64,000 nucleotides of DNA from DASPOJ01 sp050014395 (GTDB taxonomy: Bacteria; Acidobacteriota; Terriglobia; Acidiferrales; UBA7541): the NCBI GenBank assembly GCA_050014395.1, contig JBEKDK010000016.1, positions 10,467 to 74,466 of the forward strand, given 5' to 3'. Of this stretch, positions 15,816 to 24,336 are shown in pieces (positions within the stretch are counted from its first letter, which is position 1; each line of letters opens with the position of its first letter). Made by a program: the position numbers and the translations under genes. Under the pieces are notes generated by a model, which ran no database searches, was not told where the DNA came from, and was given only the letters and a program-made list of their open reading frames with translations.

Positions 15816-17252
15816 TCATTTTCGTTTCCAGCGAACTCCGCCATCCTTGATGTCTTCGACGAGAATACCACGCTCGGCCAATTCCTGGCGAATTTTGTCG
15901 GACGCTTTGAAATCCTTGCGTTTGCGCGCCGCTTGGCGCTCGGCGACCAGCGCTTCGATCTCAGCGTCGGCTGTCGTGGGGCCTCTGGAGATTCCGAGGG
16001 CGGCTACGCGCGCGGCATCGTCATCGTTCAGCACAGAAAAAATGGCATCGAAGGCATCGAGCACGCCACGCGCCGCGGCGCGCTGGTCCGCGCGGAACGC
16101 GCCGCGATCCATCGCCGAATTTGCTTCGCGCACCATGTCAAACACCGCGGCCAAGGCCTGCGCCGTATTCAGATCGTCGGCCAGCGCGGCTTCAAATCGT
16201 TCGCCGAATTCCGCGATCGCGCGCGCCATCGCGGGATCGGAGCCGGCCGGAAACGATTCAACTTCAAGCCGTGCGGCAAAATTTCGCAGCCGCTCGACGG
16301 AACTCGCCGCTTGCTGCAGACCGTCGGCGCTGAAATTTAATTGCCTGCGATACGGCACCGACGCGAGCAAGAAGCGCACCGACGAAGGCCGGATACCCTC
16401 CTTCAGCAATTCGGGCAGCGTGGCGAAATTCCCAAGCGACTTCGACATCTTCTCGTGATCCACCAGCAAATGCTCGGCATGCAGCCAGTAACGCACGAAT
16501 TGTTTGCCGGTGGCCGCTTCGGATTGCGCGATTTCATTTTCGTGATGCGGAAAGCAGAGATCGATGCCGCCTGAGTGGATGTCGATTGTTTCGCCGAGCA
16601 GAGCCATGGCCATAGCTGAACATTCAATGTGCCAGCCGGGCCGGCCCGGACCGATCGGCGTTTCCCAGAATTGCTCGCCGGGCTTCGGCGCTTTCCACAA
16701 CGCGAAATCGCGCGCGTCGGCCTTTTCGTAACGATCGGCGTCCACTCGCGCGCCGGCCTGAAGGCCGCTCACATCGATCTTGGAAAGCTTGCCGTAATTC
16801 GAAAATTTCGAGATGCGAAAATAGATCGATCCATCCGTCGCGTACGTGTATCCCTTCTCCACGAGCCTCTGGATCAGACGCACCATGTCGTCAATCCGAT
16901 CGGTGGCGCGCACGAAGTGCTCCGGCGGCTCCAGGCTCAGCGCCTGGCGATCCGCCAAAAACGCAGCGATAAATCTATCGGTGTACTCGCGAATGGTGAT
17001 TCCGGCTTCGGCCGCGCGCAGGATGATGCGATCGTCCACGTCGGTCAGGTTCATTACTTGAATGATTCGGTAGCCCTGCGAGCGCAGGAATCTGCGCAAA
17101 ATGTCTTGGAATACGAACGTGCGGAAATTTCCGATGTGCGCGTAATCGTAGACCGTCGGCCCGCAGGTGTAGATGCGGACTTCGCCGGGATGCAGCGGCA
17201 CGAACGGTTCGGTGCGGCCGCCTAGGGTGTTGTGCAGCAAGATTTCGCGCAA
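15816..17252 (-). CDS. cysS: cysteinyl-tRNA synthetase
   Basis: CysS charges tRNA-Cys. The 478-residue class I synthetase shows zinc ligand C30 in IYTCGPTVYD, the HIGN signature at 39-42 and GWHIECSAMA and FPHHENEIAQ with further zinc ligands. The KMSKS loop appears in DHEKMSKSLGNF, followed by the helical C-terminal domain. The start is TTG 17252 (GAGGA upstream, somewhat distant); no ATG gives the conserved N-terminal strand. It is a single gene, 180 nt from the downstream end of the EAL protein gene. Its substrate tRNA is encoded 3.3 kb away in the same window. Confidence 0.97.
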   Translation of the reverse strand: MREILLHNTLGGRTEPFVPLHPGEVRIYTCGPTVYDYAHIGNFRTFVFQDILRRFLRSQGYRIIQVMNLTDVDDRIILRAAEAGITIREYTDRFIAAFLADRQALSLEPPEHFVRATDRIDDMVRLIQRLVEKGYTYATDGSIYFRISKFSNYGKLSKIDVSGLQAGARVDADRYEKADARDFALWKAPKPGEQFWETPIGPGRPGWHIECSAMAMALLGETIDIHSGGIDLCFPHHENEIAQSEAATGKQFVRYWLHAEHLLVDHEKMSKSLGNFATLPELLKEGIRPSSVRFLLASVPYRRQLNFSADGLQQAASSVERLRNFAARLEVESFPAGSDPAMARAIAEFGERFEAALADDLNTAQALAAVFDMVREANSAMDRGAFRADQRAAARGVLDAFDAIFSVLNDDDAARVAALGISRGPTTADAEIEALVAERQAARKRKDFKASDKIRQELAERGILVEDIKDGGVRWKRK

Positions 17253-17432
17253 AGTGTTCGGTCCTCGTAGCAGCGCTTCAACGGCGCAGCGCGCAAACGC
17301 GTAATTCTATCCGACCGCGCGACCGCGCGAAAGGCTTTGCCGCGCACGGGGTTCGGAGCCTTCCTTCGGTTGCTGCCGCCCGGATTCTCGAAAGCTGGTT
17401 TCCTGCGAATGGCGCGAGCGCAGCGTCGGCGT

Positions 17433-19094
17433 TCAGCGCGAGCGTGTGGGCCGGGCGCCGACGTTCACTGCGGATTCTTCAGCTTCGCGAGGCGCGGCGG
17501 GGGCGGCGAGGAGGCGCTGAAGCGCTACGCCGTCGACGGGCGGAGAGAAAAGGTAGCCTTGGCCGAATTCGCAGCCCGATTGTTCGAGATATGCGTGCTG
17601 GCCAGGTGTTTCGATGCCTTCGGCAATCACTTTTAGATCGAGATGATGAGCGAGCATCACGATCAGGCGAGCGATTTCGCGGCTTTCGAGATCGCGCTCA
17701 ATGCCGCGAGTGAACGATTGATCGATCTTCAGAACGTCGACAGGAAAACTGCGCAGGCGGCTGAGCGAGGAATGACCCGTACCGAAATCGTCGATGCTCA
17801 GGCTAACGCCAAGCTCCTTCAACTGCGAAAAAATGCGCGTGGTGTTTTTGGGATCGCCCGTCGCGATGGTTTCGGTGATCTCGAGTTGCAGCGTCGAAGG
17901 CTTCACACCCGATTCATCGAGCGCGGATTTCACGTCGGCGACAAGATTGCTCTGCGCCAGCTGGCGCGGCGAAACGTTCACCGTCACCGTCAGCGGCGGA
18001 TCCATCGGAAACAGCAAATGCCATTCGTGCGCCTGCCGGCACGCTTCCTTCAGAATCCATCGGCCAATGGGAACGATCAAGCCGGTTTCTTCGGCGATCT
18101 CGATAAAGTCCGCGGGGCCCACGAATTCCGAATCGTTGTGCCACCAGCGCACCAGCGCCTCGACACCGGCGATCTGCCCGGTGGCCAAACGCACGATCGG
18201 CTGGTAAAACACGCGAAGATCCCGATGCTCGATCGCCTTGCGCAGTTCGGTTTCCATCTTCAGGCGCCGCACAACTAGCGCGTGCATCTGCGTGTCAAAC
18301 ACTTCGCAAAGCGACACGCCTTGAGCCCTGGCGCGGCACATCGCGATATCCGCATCGCGCAGCATTTCCGCGGGCTTTTGGTACGCTTCGGAACTCAGCG
18401 CGATGCCGATGCTCGCGGACGTGAATGCATCCACGCCGTGCAGCGTAAACGGCCCGGCAAAACTTTCCTGCACGCGCAGAGCAACGCGCATGGGATCGCT
18501 GGGCGTCTTGACGCCTTCGATCAACACCGTGAACCGATCGCCTTCCAAACGCGCCAAAATCTCATCGCCACCGGAGCCATCGGCCCCGCCGGCCGGCGTG
18601 GAACGCGTCACGGTATCGTCATGCCGCAGACGCGCTTTCAACCGGTTGCTGATATCGATGATCAGCTGATCGACGACGGCGTGGCCCATCGTCTCGTTGA
18701 AAATCTGCAATCCCTGCACATCTACGAATAAAACGGCGAATTTGAAGTCGGGAAAGCGCTTCGCGTAGTCCATCGCGTGCTGCAGGCGATCCAAGAAAAG
18801 GCTGCGATTGGGCAAACCGGTGAGGGCGTCGTGCAAGGCTTCATGTTCCAGTTGCTCTTCGACGCGTTTGCGCTCGGTGATGTCGCGATTGACGATCACC
18901 AGGTGGGTGACGTCGCCTTTGCGATTGCGGATGGGATTGGCGGTCGATTCAAGAACGCGCCACGTTCCATCTTTGTGGCGCATGCGGTATTCCAGGCGTC
19001 TGCCGAAACCGGTCTCGCGCGCCTGCTGCGTCGCCCCAACGACGCGCTCGCGATCTTCGGGATGCACCTGCTCGAGCGATCCCGTCGCCGCCAA
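17433..19094 (-). CDS. PAS(partial)-GGDEF(degenerate)-EAL cyclic-di-GMP phosphodiesterase
   Basis: 553 residues from a TTG at 19094. The first ~75 residues are only the second half of a PAS domain (VHPEDRERVVGATQQARE to VNRDITERKRVEE). A GGDEF domain follows with EGDRF (184-188) in place of GGDEF and a glycine-rich insertion just before it, so cyclase activity is unlikely. The EAL domain looks intact: EALVRWW, NVSPRQL, EITET, DDFGTGHSSLSRL, KIDQSF, AEGIET and GYLFSPP, suggesting active c-di-GMP hydrolysis. The missing half of PAS and a membrane helix lie in another frame just upstream (see 19095-19370), so this may be a truncated or frameshifted gene that no longer senses normally. Confidence 0.8.
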   Translation of the reverse strand: MAATGSLEQVHPEDRERVVGATQQARETGFGRRLEYRMRHKDGTWRVLESTANPIRNRKGDVTHLVIVNRDITERKRVEEQLEHEALHDALTGLPNRSLFLDRLQHAMDYAKRFPDFKFAVLFVDVQGLQIFNETMGHAVVDQLIIDISNRLKARLRHDDTVTRSTPAGGADGSGGDEILARLEGDRFTVLIEGVKTPSDPMRVALRVQESFAGPFTLHGVDAFTSASIGIALSSEAYQKPAEMLRDADIAMCRARAQGVSLCEVFDTQMHALVVRRLKMETELRKAIEHRDLRVFYQPIVRLATGQIAGVEALVRWWHNDSEFVGPADFIEIAEETGLIVPIGRWILKEACRQAHEWHLLFPMDPPLTVTVNVSPRQLAQSNLVADVKSALDESGVKPSTLQLEITETIATGDPKNTTRIFSQLKELGVSLSIDDFGTGHSSLSRLRSFPVDVLKIDQSFTRGIERDLESREIARLIVMLAHHLDLKVIAEGIETPGQHAYLEQSGCEFGQGYLFSPPVDGVALQRLLAAPAAPREAEESAVNVGARPTRSR

Positions 19095-19370
19095 TTCTTG
19101 TCTGCCGCAGACGCTTGATTCGTTGGTAGCCGATCCATAAGAACAGCAGCAATATCAGCCCGGCGAATTCAGGCAGAGGTGTTTGGAAGAACCACGGTGT
19201 GGTGGAGATCGATGTTAGTCCCAAGATCATCTCTCCAGAGGGCGTTCAGAATTGCTGCAATCGAATTGTGACATTCCGCGACATGGCCACCAAGATTCGC
19301 GTCAACAGAACGTTGACTTCTACGGCACGCGCCGGGCGGCAGCGTGTCGTTTCCGCCAAAGTTATCCACC
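19095..19370 (-). pseudogene. decayed sensory N-terminus of the EAL protein gene
   Basis: Upstream of 19094, in other frames, the minus strand encodes fragments typical of a two-component propeller (Y_Y_Y) sensor end. LPPGAC appears near 19345. VTIRLQQF then a stop follows near 19255, and then TTPWFFQTPLPEF with the helix AGLILLLFLWIGYQRIKRLRQ (19205-19098). This helix is out of frame with the half-PAS that follows. The simplest reading is an internal deletion that fused the juxtamembrane segment to mid-PAS and shifted the frame, with further upstream decay. A sequencing error cannot explain the lost ~50 PAS residues. Confidence 0.5.
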
Positions 19371-19388
19371 GCATCCGCTCTTGCGTTC

Positions 19389-19417
19389 TTGATTCGACTG
19401 GTGTTGCGTGCTAGGCT
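19389..19417 (+). promoter_or_regulatory. candidate promoter of the BMC-H/aldehyde dehydrogenase pair
   Basis: TTGATT (19389-19394), 17-nt spacer, TAGGCT (19412-19417), about 50 nt before the BMC-H start. The -10 matches only three of six consensus positions, so this is tentative. Confidence 0.3.
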
Positions 19418-19466
19418 CGACCCGCTTGCGAGTCATCGCGTAACCCGACGCATATCGAGGACATTG

Positions 19467-19766
19467 ATGGCCGAAGAAGCGCTCGGAATGATTGAGACCA
19501 AGGGTTTGGTCGGCTCGATCGAAGCCGCCGACGCCATGGTCAAGGCGGCCAACGTCGTCCTGATCGGCAAGGAATACATCGGCTCCGGCTTCGTGACGAT
19601 TATGGTCCGCGGCGATGTCGGCGCAGTGAAAGCCGCCACCGAAGCGGGCGCGGCGGCAGCCCGGCGCGTCGGCGAACTCGTCGCCGTTCACGTGATTCCG
19701 CGGCCGCACGAGTTGGTTGAAAAAATCCTGCCTGGTGGCGGGGCGCCGCCCAGCGCGAAGAAATAG
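19467..19766 (+). CDS. BMC-H bacterial microcompartment hexameric shell protein
   Basis: 99 residues, the normal length of a single-domain BMC-H (PduA/EutM/CcmK type). It starts MAEEALGMIETKGLVGSIEAAD and has IGKEYIGSGFVTIMVRGDVG. The C-terminal block is ARRVGELVAVHVIPRPHELVEKIL, followed by a short Gly/Pro/Lys tail. Hexamers of such proteins tile the flat facets of microcompartments. A longer in-frame reading from 19344 adds an unrelated 41-residue leader over the decayed sensor gene and is rejected; ATG 19467 is the family start. The aldehyde dehydrogenase gene follows after 63 nt. No pentamer (BMC-P), trimer (BMC-T) or signature enzyme is in this window. Confidence 0.96.
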   Translation: MAEEALGMIETKGLVGSIEAADAMVKAANVVLIGKEYIGSGFVTIMVRGDVGAVKAATEAGAAAARRVGELVAVHVIPRPHELVEKILPGGGAPPSAKK

Positions 19767-19829
19767 CGCGCGCGAAGCGCAATGCTTAACCGGCCTGCGC
19801 GGCGCGCACCGCACAAGAGGTAAGGCGCA

Positions 19830-21803
19830 TTGGACCTTCGCGACCGCGACCTCATCTCCATCCAGCAAGCCCGCGAACTCGCGGCCCGCGCCTCCGCCGC
19901 TCAAAAGCGATTCTCCACTTTTTCGCAGCAGCAGGTTGACGTCGTCGTCGAAGCGTGCGCTTCCGCGGCAAGCGAAGCGGGCGAATCTTTGGCGCGCGCG
20001 GCAGTCGAGGAAACCGGCTACGGCAACGTTCCCGACAAAATCCAGAAGAATCGATTGGCATCCGTTGAAGTGCCGCGCGCGATTCGCGAAATGCGCACGG
20101 TCGGCGTGGTGCGCGAGGACGCAAAGACCGGCATCGTCGAATACGCCTCGCCCATTGGAGTCGTCGCCGCGATCATTCCGTCGACGAATCCCACTTCCAC
20201 GGCGATTTACAAAACACTGATTGCGCTGAAAGCACGCAACGCCATCGTCCTTAGCCCGCATCCTTCGGCGATCAAATGCATTTGCCAGGCGGCCGGGATT
20301 CTGGAGCGCGCCTCGCTCTCGGCCGGCGCGCCCGAGGGATTGATCTCTTGCATGTCGCTAACCACGCTGCAAGGCACGCAGGAATTAATGCGCCGCCCGG
20401 AAGTCGGCGTGATTCTTGCCACCGGCGGCACGGGTCTGGTGCGCGCCGCGTACAGCTCCGGCAAGCCCGCCTACGGAGTCGGTCCGGGCAATGTGCCCGC
20501 CGCAATCGAACGCAGTGCCGACGTGCGCAAAGCGATAGCCGATATCATCGCCGGCACGACGTTCGACTACGGCACAATTTGCTCATCCGAGCAAGCCATC
20601 GTGGTGGAAGATGCCGTGCGCGAACAAGCGCTTGAAGAACTCCGCCAGCAGGGCGCGCATTTTCTTTCGTCCGATGAAGCCGAAAAAGTCGGCCGCATGT
20701 TGTTTCAGCCCGGCTCGCACGTCGCGAATCCCAAGCTGGTCGGCCGCGCCGCCACCGTGATTGCGGAGATGGCGGGCATTTCCGTTCCCAGCACGACGCG
20801 CGTGCTGATCGCGCGACTGGAGCCGCAGCAGGTGGGGCGCGAATTCCCGCTCTCGGCGGAAAAACTTTCGCCGATTCTCGCGTTCTACAGCGTCGCGGAT
20901 TTCGCGGCGATCATCGAGCTCGCGACGCGACTGTTGCTCTTTGGCGGTGCGGGCCACACGGCCGCAATCCACACGCAAGACGCAGAAAAGGCGCGGCGCT
21001 ATGGGCAAGCCGTGCCGGCGTTTCGCGTGATCGTGAACTCTGCTTCGGTGCACGGCTCAACCGGCTATTCCACCAATCTCTTCCCTGCGATGACGCTGGG
21101 CTGCGGCGCGCCCGGCGGCAACATCACGTCCGACAATATCGGCCCGCAGCACTTGATGAATATCAAGCGCGTCGCGTGGGAGTCGCGCCCCGTCGAGCAC
21201 CGCACCGTGCCTGCCGATCGCCGCATGTCGCCCGATGCGGGCGTCGAGCCGATGGGAATCGCGCCCGCGCATGCCCGCGCCGCGTCGGTGCCAGCGAAGC
21301 CGACGCCAGCAGCACCGCAAACATCTGCGGCAACGCCGCCGTTGTCATCATCGGCAAGCGCGCCCGTATCCGCCACCACGCAGCAAATTGGTTCGCCTTT
21401 ACGCGCCGGCGTGCCCGACCGCGCGACGCTTGCTCGCTTGGTCGAGCACGTCCTCGAAGCACACGGCATCGCGCGAGGCTCGGGCATACCTGCCGCCGCA
21501 GCAGCGGTCAGCGCGCCTTGCGGGCACGACGAATCGCCCGCGGCAAAATCTCCGACGGCCGCGACGCCGCAATCCCCCACCGCCGCGCCCAAGCCGTTCG
21601 CCACCTCGCCCGCGCCGAAACCGGCCAAGCCAAGCGTCGAAATCTCCCCGTTCGTCAGCGAAAACGACGTTCGCCAAGCCATGACGCGCAGCCAAAAGAT
21701 TTTCATCGGCCCGAAAACGATCGTTACGCCGTCGGCGCGCGATCTCGGCCGCGAACACGAAGTGTTCGTCGATACTGGAGCCGAATCCGGCGCCGCCTCC
21801 TGA
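19830..21803 (+). CDS. BMC-associated CoA-acylating-type aldehyde dehydrogenase (EutE/PduP-like) with long C-terminal extension
   Basis: Residues 1-460 match the EutE/PduP branch: STNPTSTAIYKTLIALKARN, SPHPSA, ATGGTGLVRAAY, PAYGVGPGNVPA, catalytic C251 in GTICSSEQ and GGAGHTAAIHT. The enzyme should oxidise an aldehyde made inside the compartment to an acyl-CoA. Residues 461-657 are extra: a long Ala/Pro/Ser linker broken by a predicted amphipathic helix at 529-546 (DRATLARLVEHVLEAHGI). A final segment at 606-649 contains DVRQAM, then IVTPSARDLGREHEV. The first resembles encapsulation peptides; the second resembles the short ITPxAR segment I recall from EutQ/EutT N-termini. PduP itself carries its targeting peptide at the N-terminus. 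The start is TTG 19830 behind AGAGGTAAGG. Confidence 0.92.
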   Translation: MDLRDRDLISIQQARELAARASAAQKRFSTFSQQQVDVVVEACASAASEAGESLARAAVEETGYGNVPDKIQKNRLASVEVPRAIREMRTVGVVREDAKTGIVEYASPIGVVAAIIPSTNPTSTAIYKTLIALKARNAIVLSPHPSAIKCICQAAGILERASLSAGAPEGLISCMSLTTLQGTQELMRRPEVGVILATGGTGLVRAAYSSGKPAYGVGPGNVPAAIERSADVRKAIADIIAGTTFDYGTICSSEQAIVVEDAVREQALEELRQQGAHFLSSDEAEKVGRMLFQPGSHVANPKLVGRAATVIAEMAGISVPSTTRVLIARLEPQQVGREFPLSAEKLSPILAFYSVADFAAIIELATRLLLFGGAGHTAAIHTQDAEKARRYGQAVPAFRVIVNSASVHGSTGYSTNLFPAMTLGCGAPGGNITSDNIGPQHLMNIKRVAWESRPVEHRTVPADRRMSPDAGVEPMGIAPAHARAASVPAKPTPAAPQTSAATPPLSSSASAPVSATTQQIGSPLRAGVPDRATLARLVEHVLEAHGIARGSGIPAAAAAVSAPCGHDESPAAKSPTAATPQSPTAAPKPFATSPAPKPAKPSVEISPFVSENDVRQAMTRSQKIFIGPKTIVTPSARDLGREHEVFVDTGAESGAAS

Positions 21804-21839
21804 TTTTTCGTTTCGCCGCACACGCGTGCCGCGCCGCGA

Positions 21840-21868
21840 TTGTGCGCTGCAAACCCCTTGCCTATACT
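21840..21868 (+). promoter_or_regulatory. promoter of the lpt/rpoN gene run
   Basis: TTGTGC (21840-21845), 17-nt spacer, TATACT (21863-21868, one mismatch from consensus). It lies 57 nt before the LptC/LptA-like gene and about 37 nt after the aldehyde dehydrogenase stop, so the two gene groups are probably separate units. Confidence 0.6.
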
Positions 21869-21924
21869 GAGCTTCTAATAAAACGGGCCGCGCGGAATGC
21901 AATGCGTTCGCCGATGAAACGCCG

Positions 21925-24330
21925 ATGAGAAATCAAAGAGCTCGACGCTACGCGCAATGGTCGGCCGCGATTGCCATACTCATCGCGGCCGCTGCCGCCG
22001 GCGTTTATTTGCATCGCGCGTATCTCGCCCGCCGCGATCGAGCGTTGGCTCCTCCGCCTGTGCCGCCGACGGTTGAACAGCAGTCGGCTGGATTTTCCTA
22101 CACGCACTCGGAAGGAGCCCGAGCGATCTACACGATCCGCGCCGCGAACGCCACACAATACAAGGAGGGCAATCGCAATTTGCTTGAAGACGTTTGGATC
22201 ACTTCCTACGGCCAGCAAGGCGACCGCAACGATACGCTGCGCACAAAGTCGTGCGAATACATTTCGTCATCGTCGTCTGGTTCAGGCTCATCAGCCTCCT
22301 CGGGCGGCAAGATGACCTGCGCGGGCGACGTCGAAATCGATCTGGAAAGCGATTCAGAATCCAAACTGCATCCCAGCGCGCCCGATGGCGAGCCCGCAGC
22401 CGCGGCGCACATCCTGCACCTTTCGACCTCCGACCTCACCTTCGAGCAGGACTCCGGCGTGGCGAGCACCGATCATGCGGTGACGTTTCGCTTCCCCCGC
22501 GGCGCCGGTAAAGCGATCGGACTGCGTTTCGATTCACAGCAGAGCCAGCTCGATCTTCTGCGCGACGTCGAACTCAATCTCCAACCGCAGGGCCCGGCAC
22601 AGCCGCAAGCCAGCGCATCGACGGCGGCAACCACAACGCCCTTAAGCGACTCGGTGGTGATTCAGGGGCAAAGCATGGTCTATCGCCACAGCGACGGCAT
22701 CGCGCACCTACGCGGCCCTGCGCAGATTCAGGATGGCCCGAGCACGCTCACCGCGCAGGACGTGGCGCTCGATCTCGACCAAAACTTCCACGCGCGCCGC
22801 GCCCTAGCCACCGGCCAGCCCCAACTTCACGAAAACGATCCCCAACGCCAAACCACTACGTCCGCCGATGAATTCATCGCGTTGTTCACACCAACTGGTT
22901 CAATCGGCCGCGTGATCGCTGACGGCAACGTTCGCGTAACCTCCGCAACTCAAGGCGAACAGGATGAATTCGACGCCGCCCACATCGAACTGGAATTGGC
23001 GCCGGTTACCGGTCAACCACACCTACTCACCGCCTCCGGCGGCACCAAAGGCACGATGCGCGTCGGCGCCGCAACACGAACCTTCACGACCGATTCGCTG
23101 CAAATGACGTTCGCGCCGCCAGCCACGCACAGTGGTTCGGCGCGCCCCGAACTCGTGCACACGCTGGCGCCGGCGACGGTGGAATCGATCGCGCCGGCCA
23201 AGATCAAAGGCACCTCGCAGACGGCGATCGAGAGAACACGAATGACCGGCCAAACACTCGATCTCCATTTCACTGCGAGCTCACACATCGACCATTTGAC
23301 GGGATCCGGGGGCGTGGAGGTGGATCAAGATATGGGCGCCGTGGGAACGCGCACATCTACGTCGCAAAATCTCGACGCGCACTTCGATTCGGCCGGCGAC
23401 TGGACCACGCTCGATCAATCCGGCCGCGTGCATTATCGCGACGCCCAAGGCACCGCGGACGCCGATCGCTCGCACATGGACCACGCAACAAACATCGCGG
23501 CGCTCACCGGCAGCGTGGTGGTGACTGACATCAATTCTCGAACTACAGCGCAATCGGCCAATTTCGCGCAGGATACCAACATCCTGCACGCCGAAGGTCG
23601 CGTGATCTCCGCCGAACTCGCCACCGGCCAAAACCGCGTGGGCAATTTCTCGGATCAGCAGCCCGCGCGCATCTCCGCCGACCACATGGTCGCGGATCGC
23701 ACCGCGGGCCACGCCACGTACGCCGGCCACGCGCGTATGTGGCAAGGCCAATCTGTGGTGGAAGCCGATACGATCGAGCTCGATCACGCCGCGCAATCGC
23801 TCACAGGCGTCGGCCGCGTTCGCGCCGTTTTCCCCGCCGCGGCTTGGTCTCCATCCCAGGGCAGCGCCAAACCAGCCAAGTCATCAACGCCCCCCGCCGC
23901 CCCAGCTGCGGCTGACCTTTGGCACGCACAAGGAGGACGCCTGACTTATTGGAGCCAGAAATCCCTCGGGCGGCTCGAACAAAATGCCAGCGCCGATTCC
24001 CAGGAAGCATCGATCCGCGCGCCCACAATTGACTTCCTATTTGGCCCGGTTGACCCCGCCAAGCCCTCCGGGCCCCAGCAACTGACCGGCGCGATCGCCA
24101 CCGGCGGCGTAAACGTCCGGCAATTGGACCGCCGCGGCACGTCCCAGCGCGCCGATTACACCGTCGTGGACCGAAAATTCGTCCTCAGCGGGGGTCCGCC
24201 GGTGGTCCGTGATGATTCCGGAAACTCCACCACAGGGCGTCAATTGACCTTCATTTTTGCGGATGATAGGATTGTGGTGGATTCGGAGGAAGGCACGCGC
24301 ACTTTGACACTCCACCGGGTCGAGAAATGA
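21925..24330 (+). CDS. LptC/LptA-like (OstA-type) lipopolysaccharide export protein, fused and enlarged
   Basis: 801 residues. One N-terminal membrane helix (about 14-33) is followed by a long extracytoplasmic chain of beta-rich segments of the OstA/LptA type. Repeating patterns include VVIQGQSMVYRHSDGIAHL, DGNVRVTS, SGSVVVTD-like and ATYAGHARMWQGQSVVEAD, ending with QLTFIFADDRIVVDSEE. In E. coli LptC (about 190 residues) and LptA (about 185) are separate; here one polypeptide seems to supply both the anchor and several bridge units between the membranes. It is six bases upstream of lptB, which supports the assignment. ATG 21925 is chosen at the start of the anchor. Low-complexity Ser/Gly and Pro/Ala segments are also present. 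Confidence 0.8.
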   Translation: MRNQRARRYAQWSAAIAILIAAAAAGVYLHRAYLARRDRALAPPPVPPTVEQQSAGFSYTHSEGARAIYTIRAANATQYKEGNRNLLEDVWITSYGQQGDRNDTLRTKSCEYISSSSSGSGSSASSGGKMTCAGDVEIDLESDSESKLHPSAPDGEPAAAAHILHLSTSDLTFEQDSGVASTDHAVTFRFPRGAGKAIGLRFDSQQSQLDLLRDVELNLQPQGPAQPQASASTAATTTPLSDSVVIQGQSMVYRHSDGIAHLRGPAQIQDGPSTLTAQDVALDLDQNFHARRALATGQPQLHENDPQRQTTTSADEFIALFTPTGSIGRVIADGNVRVTSATQGEQDEFDAAHIELELAPVTGQPHLLTASGGTKGTMRVGAATRTFTTDSLQMTFAPPATHSGSARPELVHTLAPATVESIAPAKIKGTSQTAIERTRMTGQTLDLHFTASSHIDHLTGSGGVEVDQDMGAVGTRTSTSQNLDAHFDSAGDWTTLDQSGRVHYRDAQGTADADRSHMDHATNIAALTGSVVVTDINSRTTAQSANFAQDTNILHAEGRVISAELATGQNRVGNFSDQQPARISADHMVADRTAGHATYAGHARMWQGQSVVEADTIELDHAAQSLTGVGRVRAVFPAAAWSPSQGSAKPAKSSTPPAAPAAADLWHAQGGRLTYWSQKSLGRLEQNASADSQEASIRAPTIDFLFGPVDPAKPSGPQQLTGAIATGGVNVRQLDRRGTSQRADYTVVDRKFVLSGGPPVVRDDSGNSTTGRQLTFIFADDRIVVDSEEGTRTLTLHRVEK

Positions 24331-24336
24331 CGCCGA

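Noticed and set aside
18520..18570. GGDE motif as an intact cyclase site
   Set aside because: It is part of an inserted glycine-rich segment; the true motif position reads EGDRF.
19344..19466. Longer N-terminus for the BMC-H protein
   Set aside because: BMC-H proteins start at MAxEALGMIE-type sequence; the added residues cover the decayed sensor gene.
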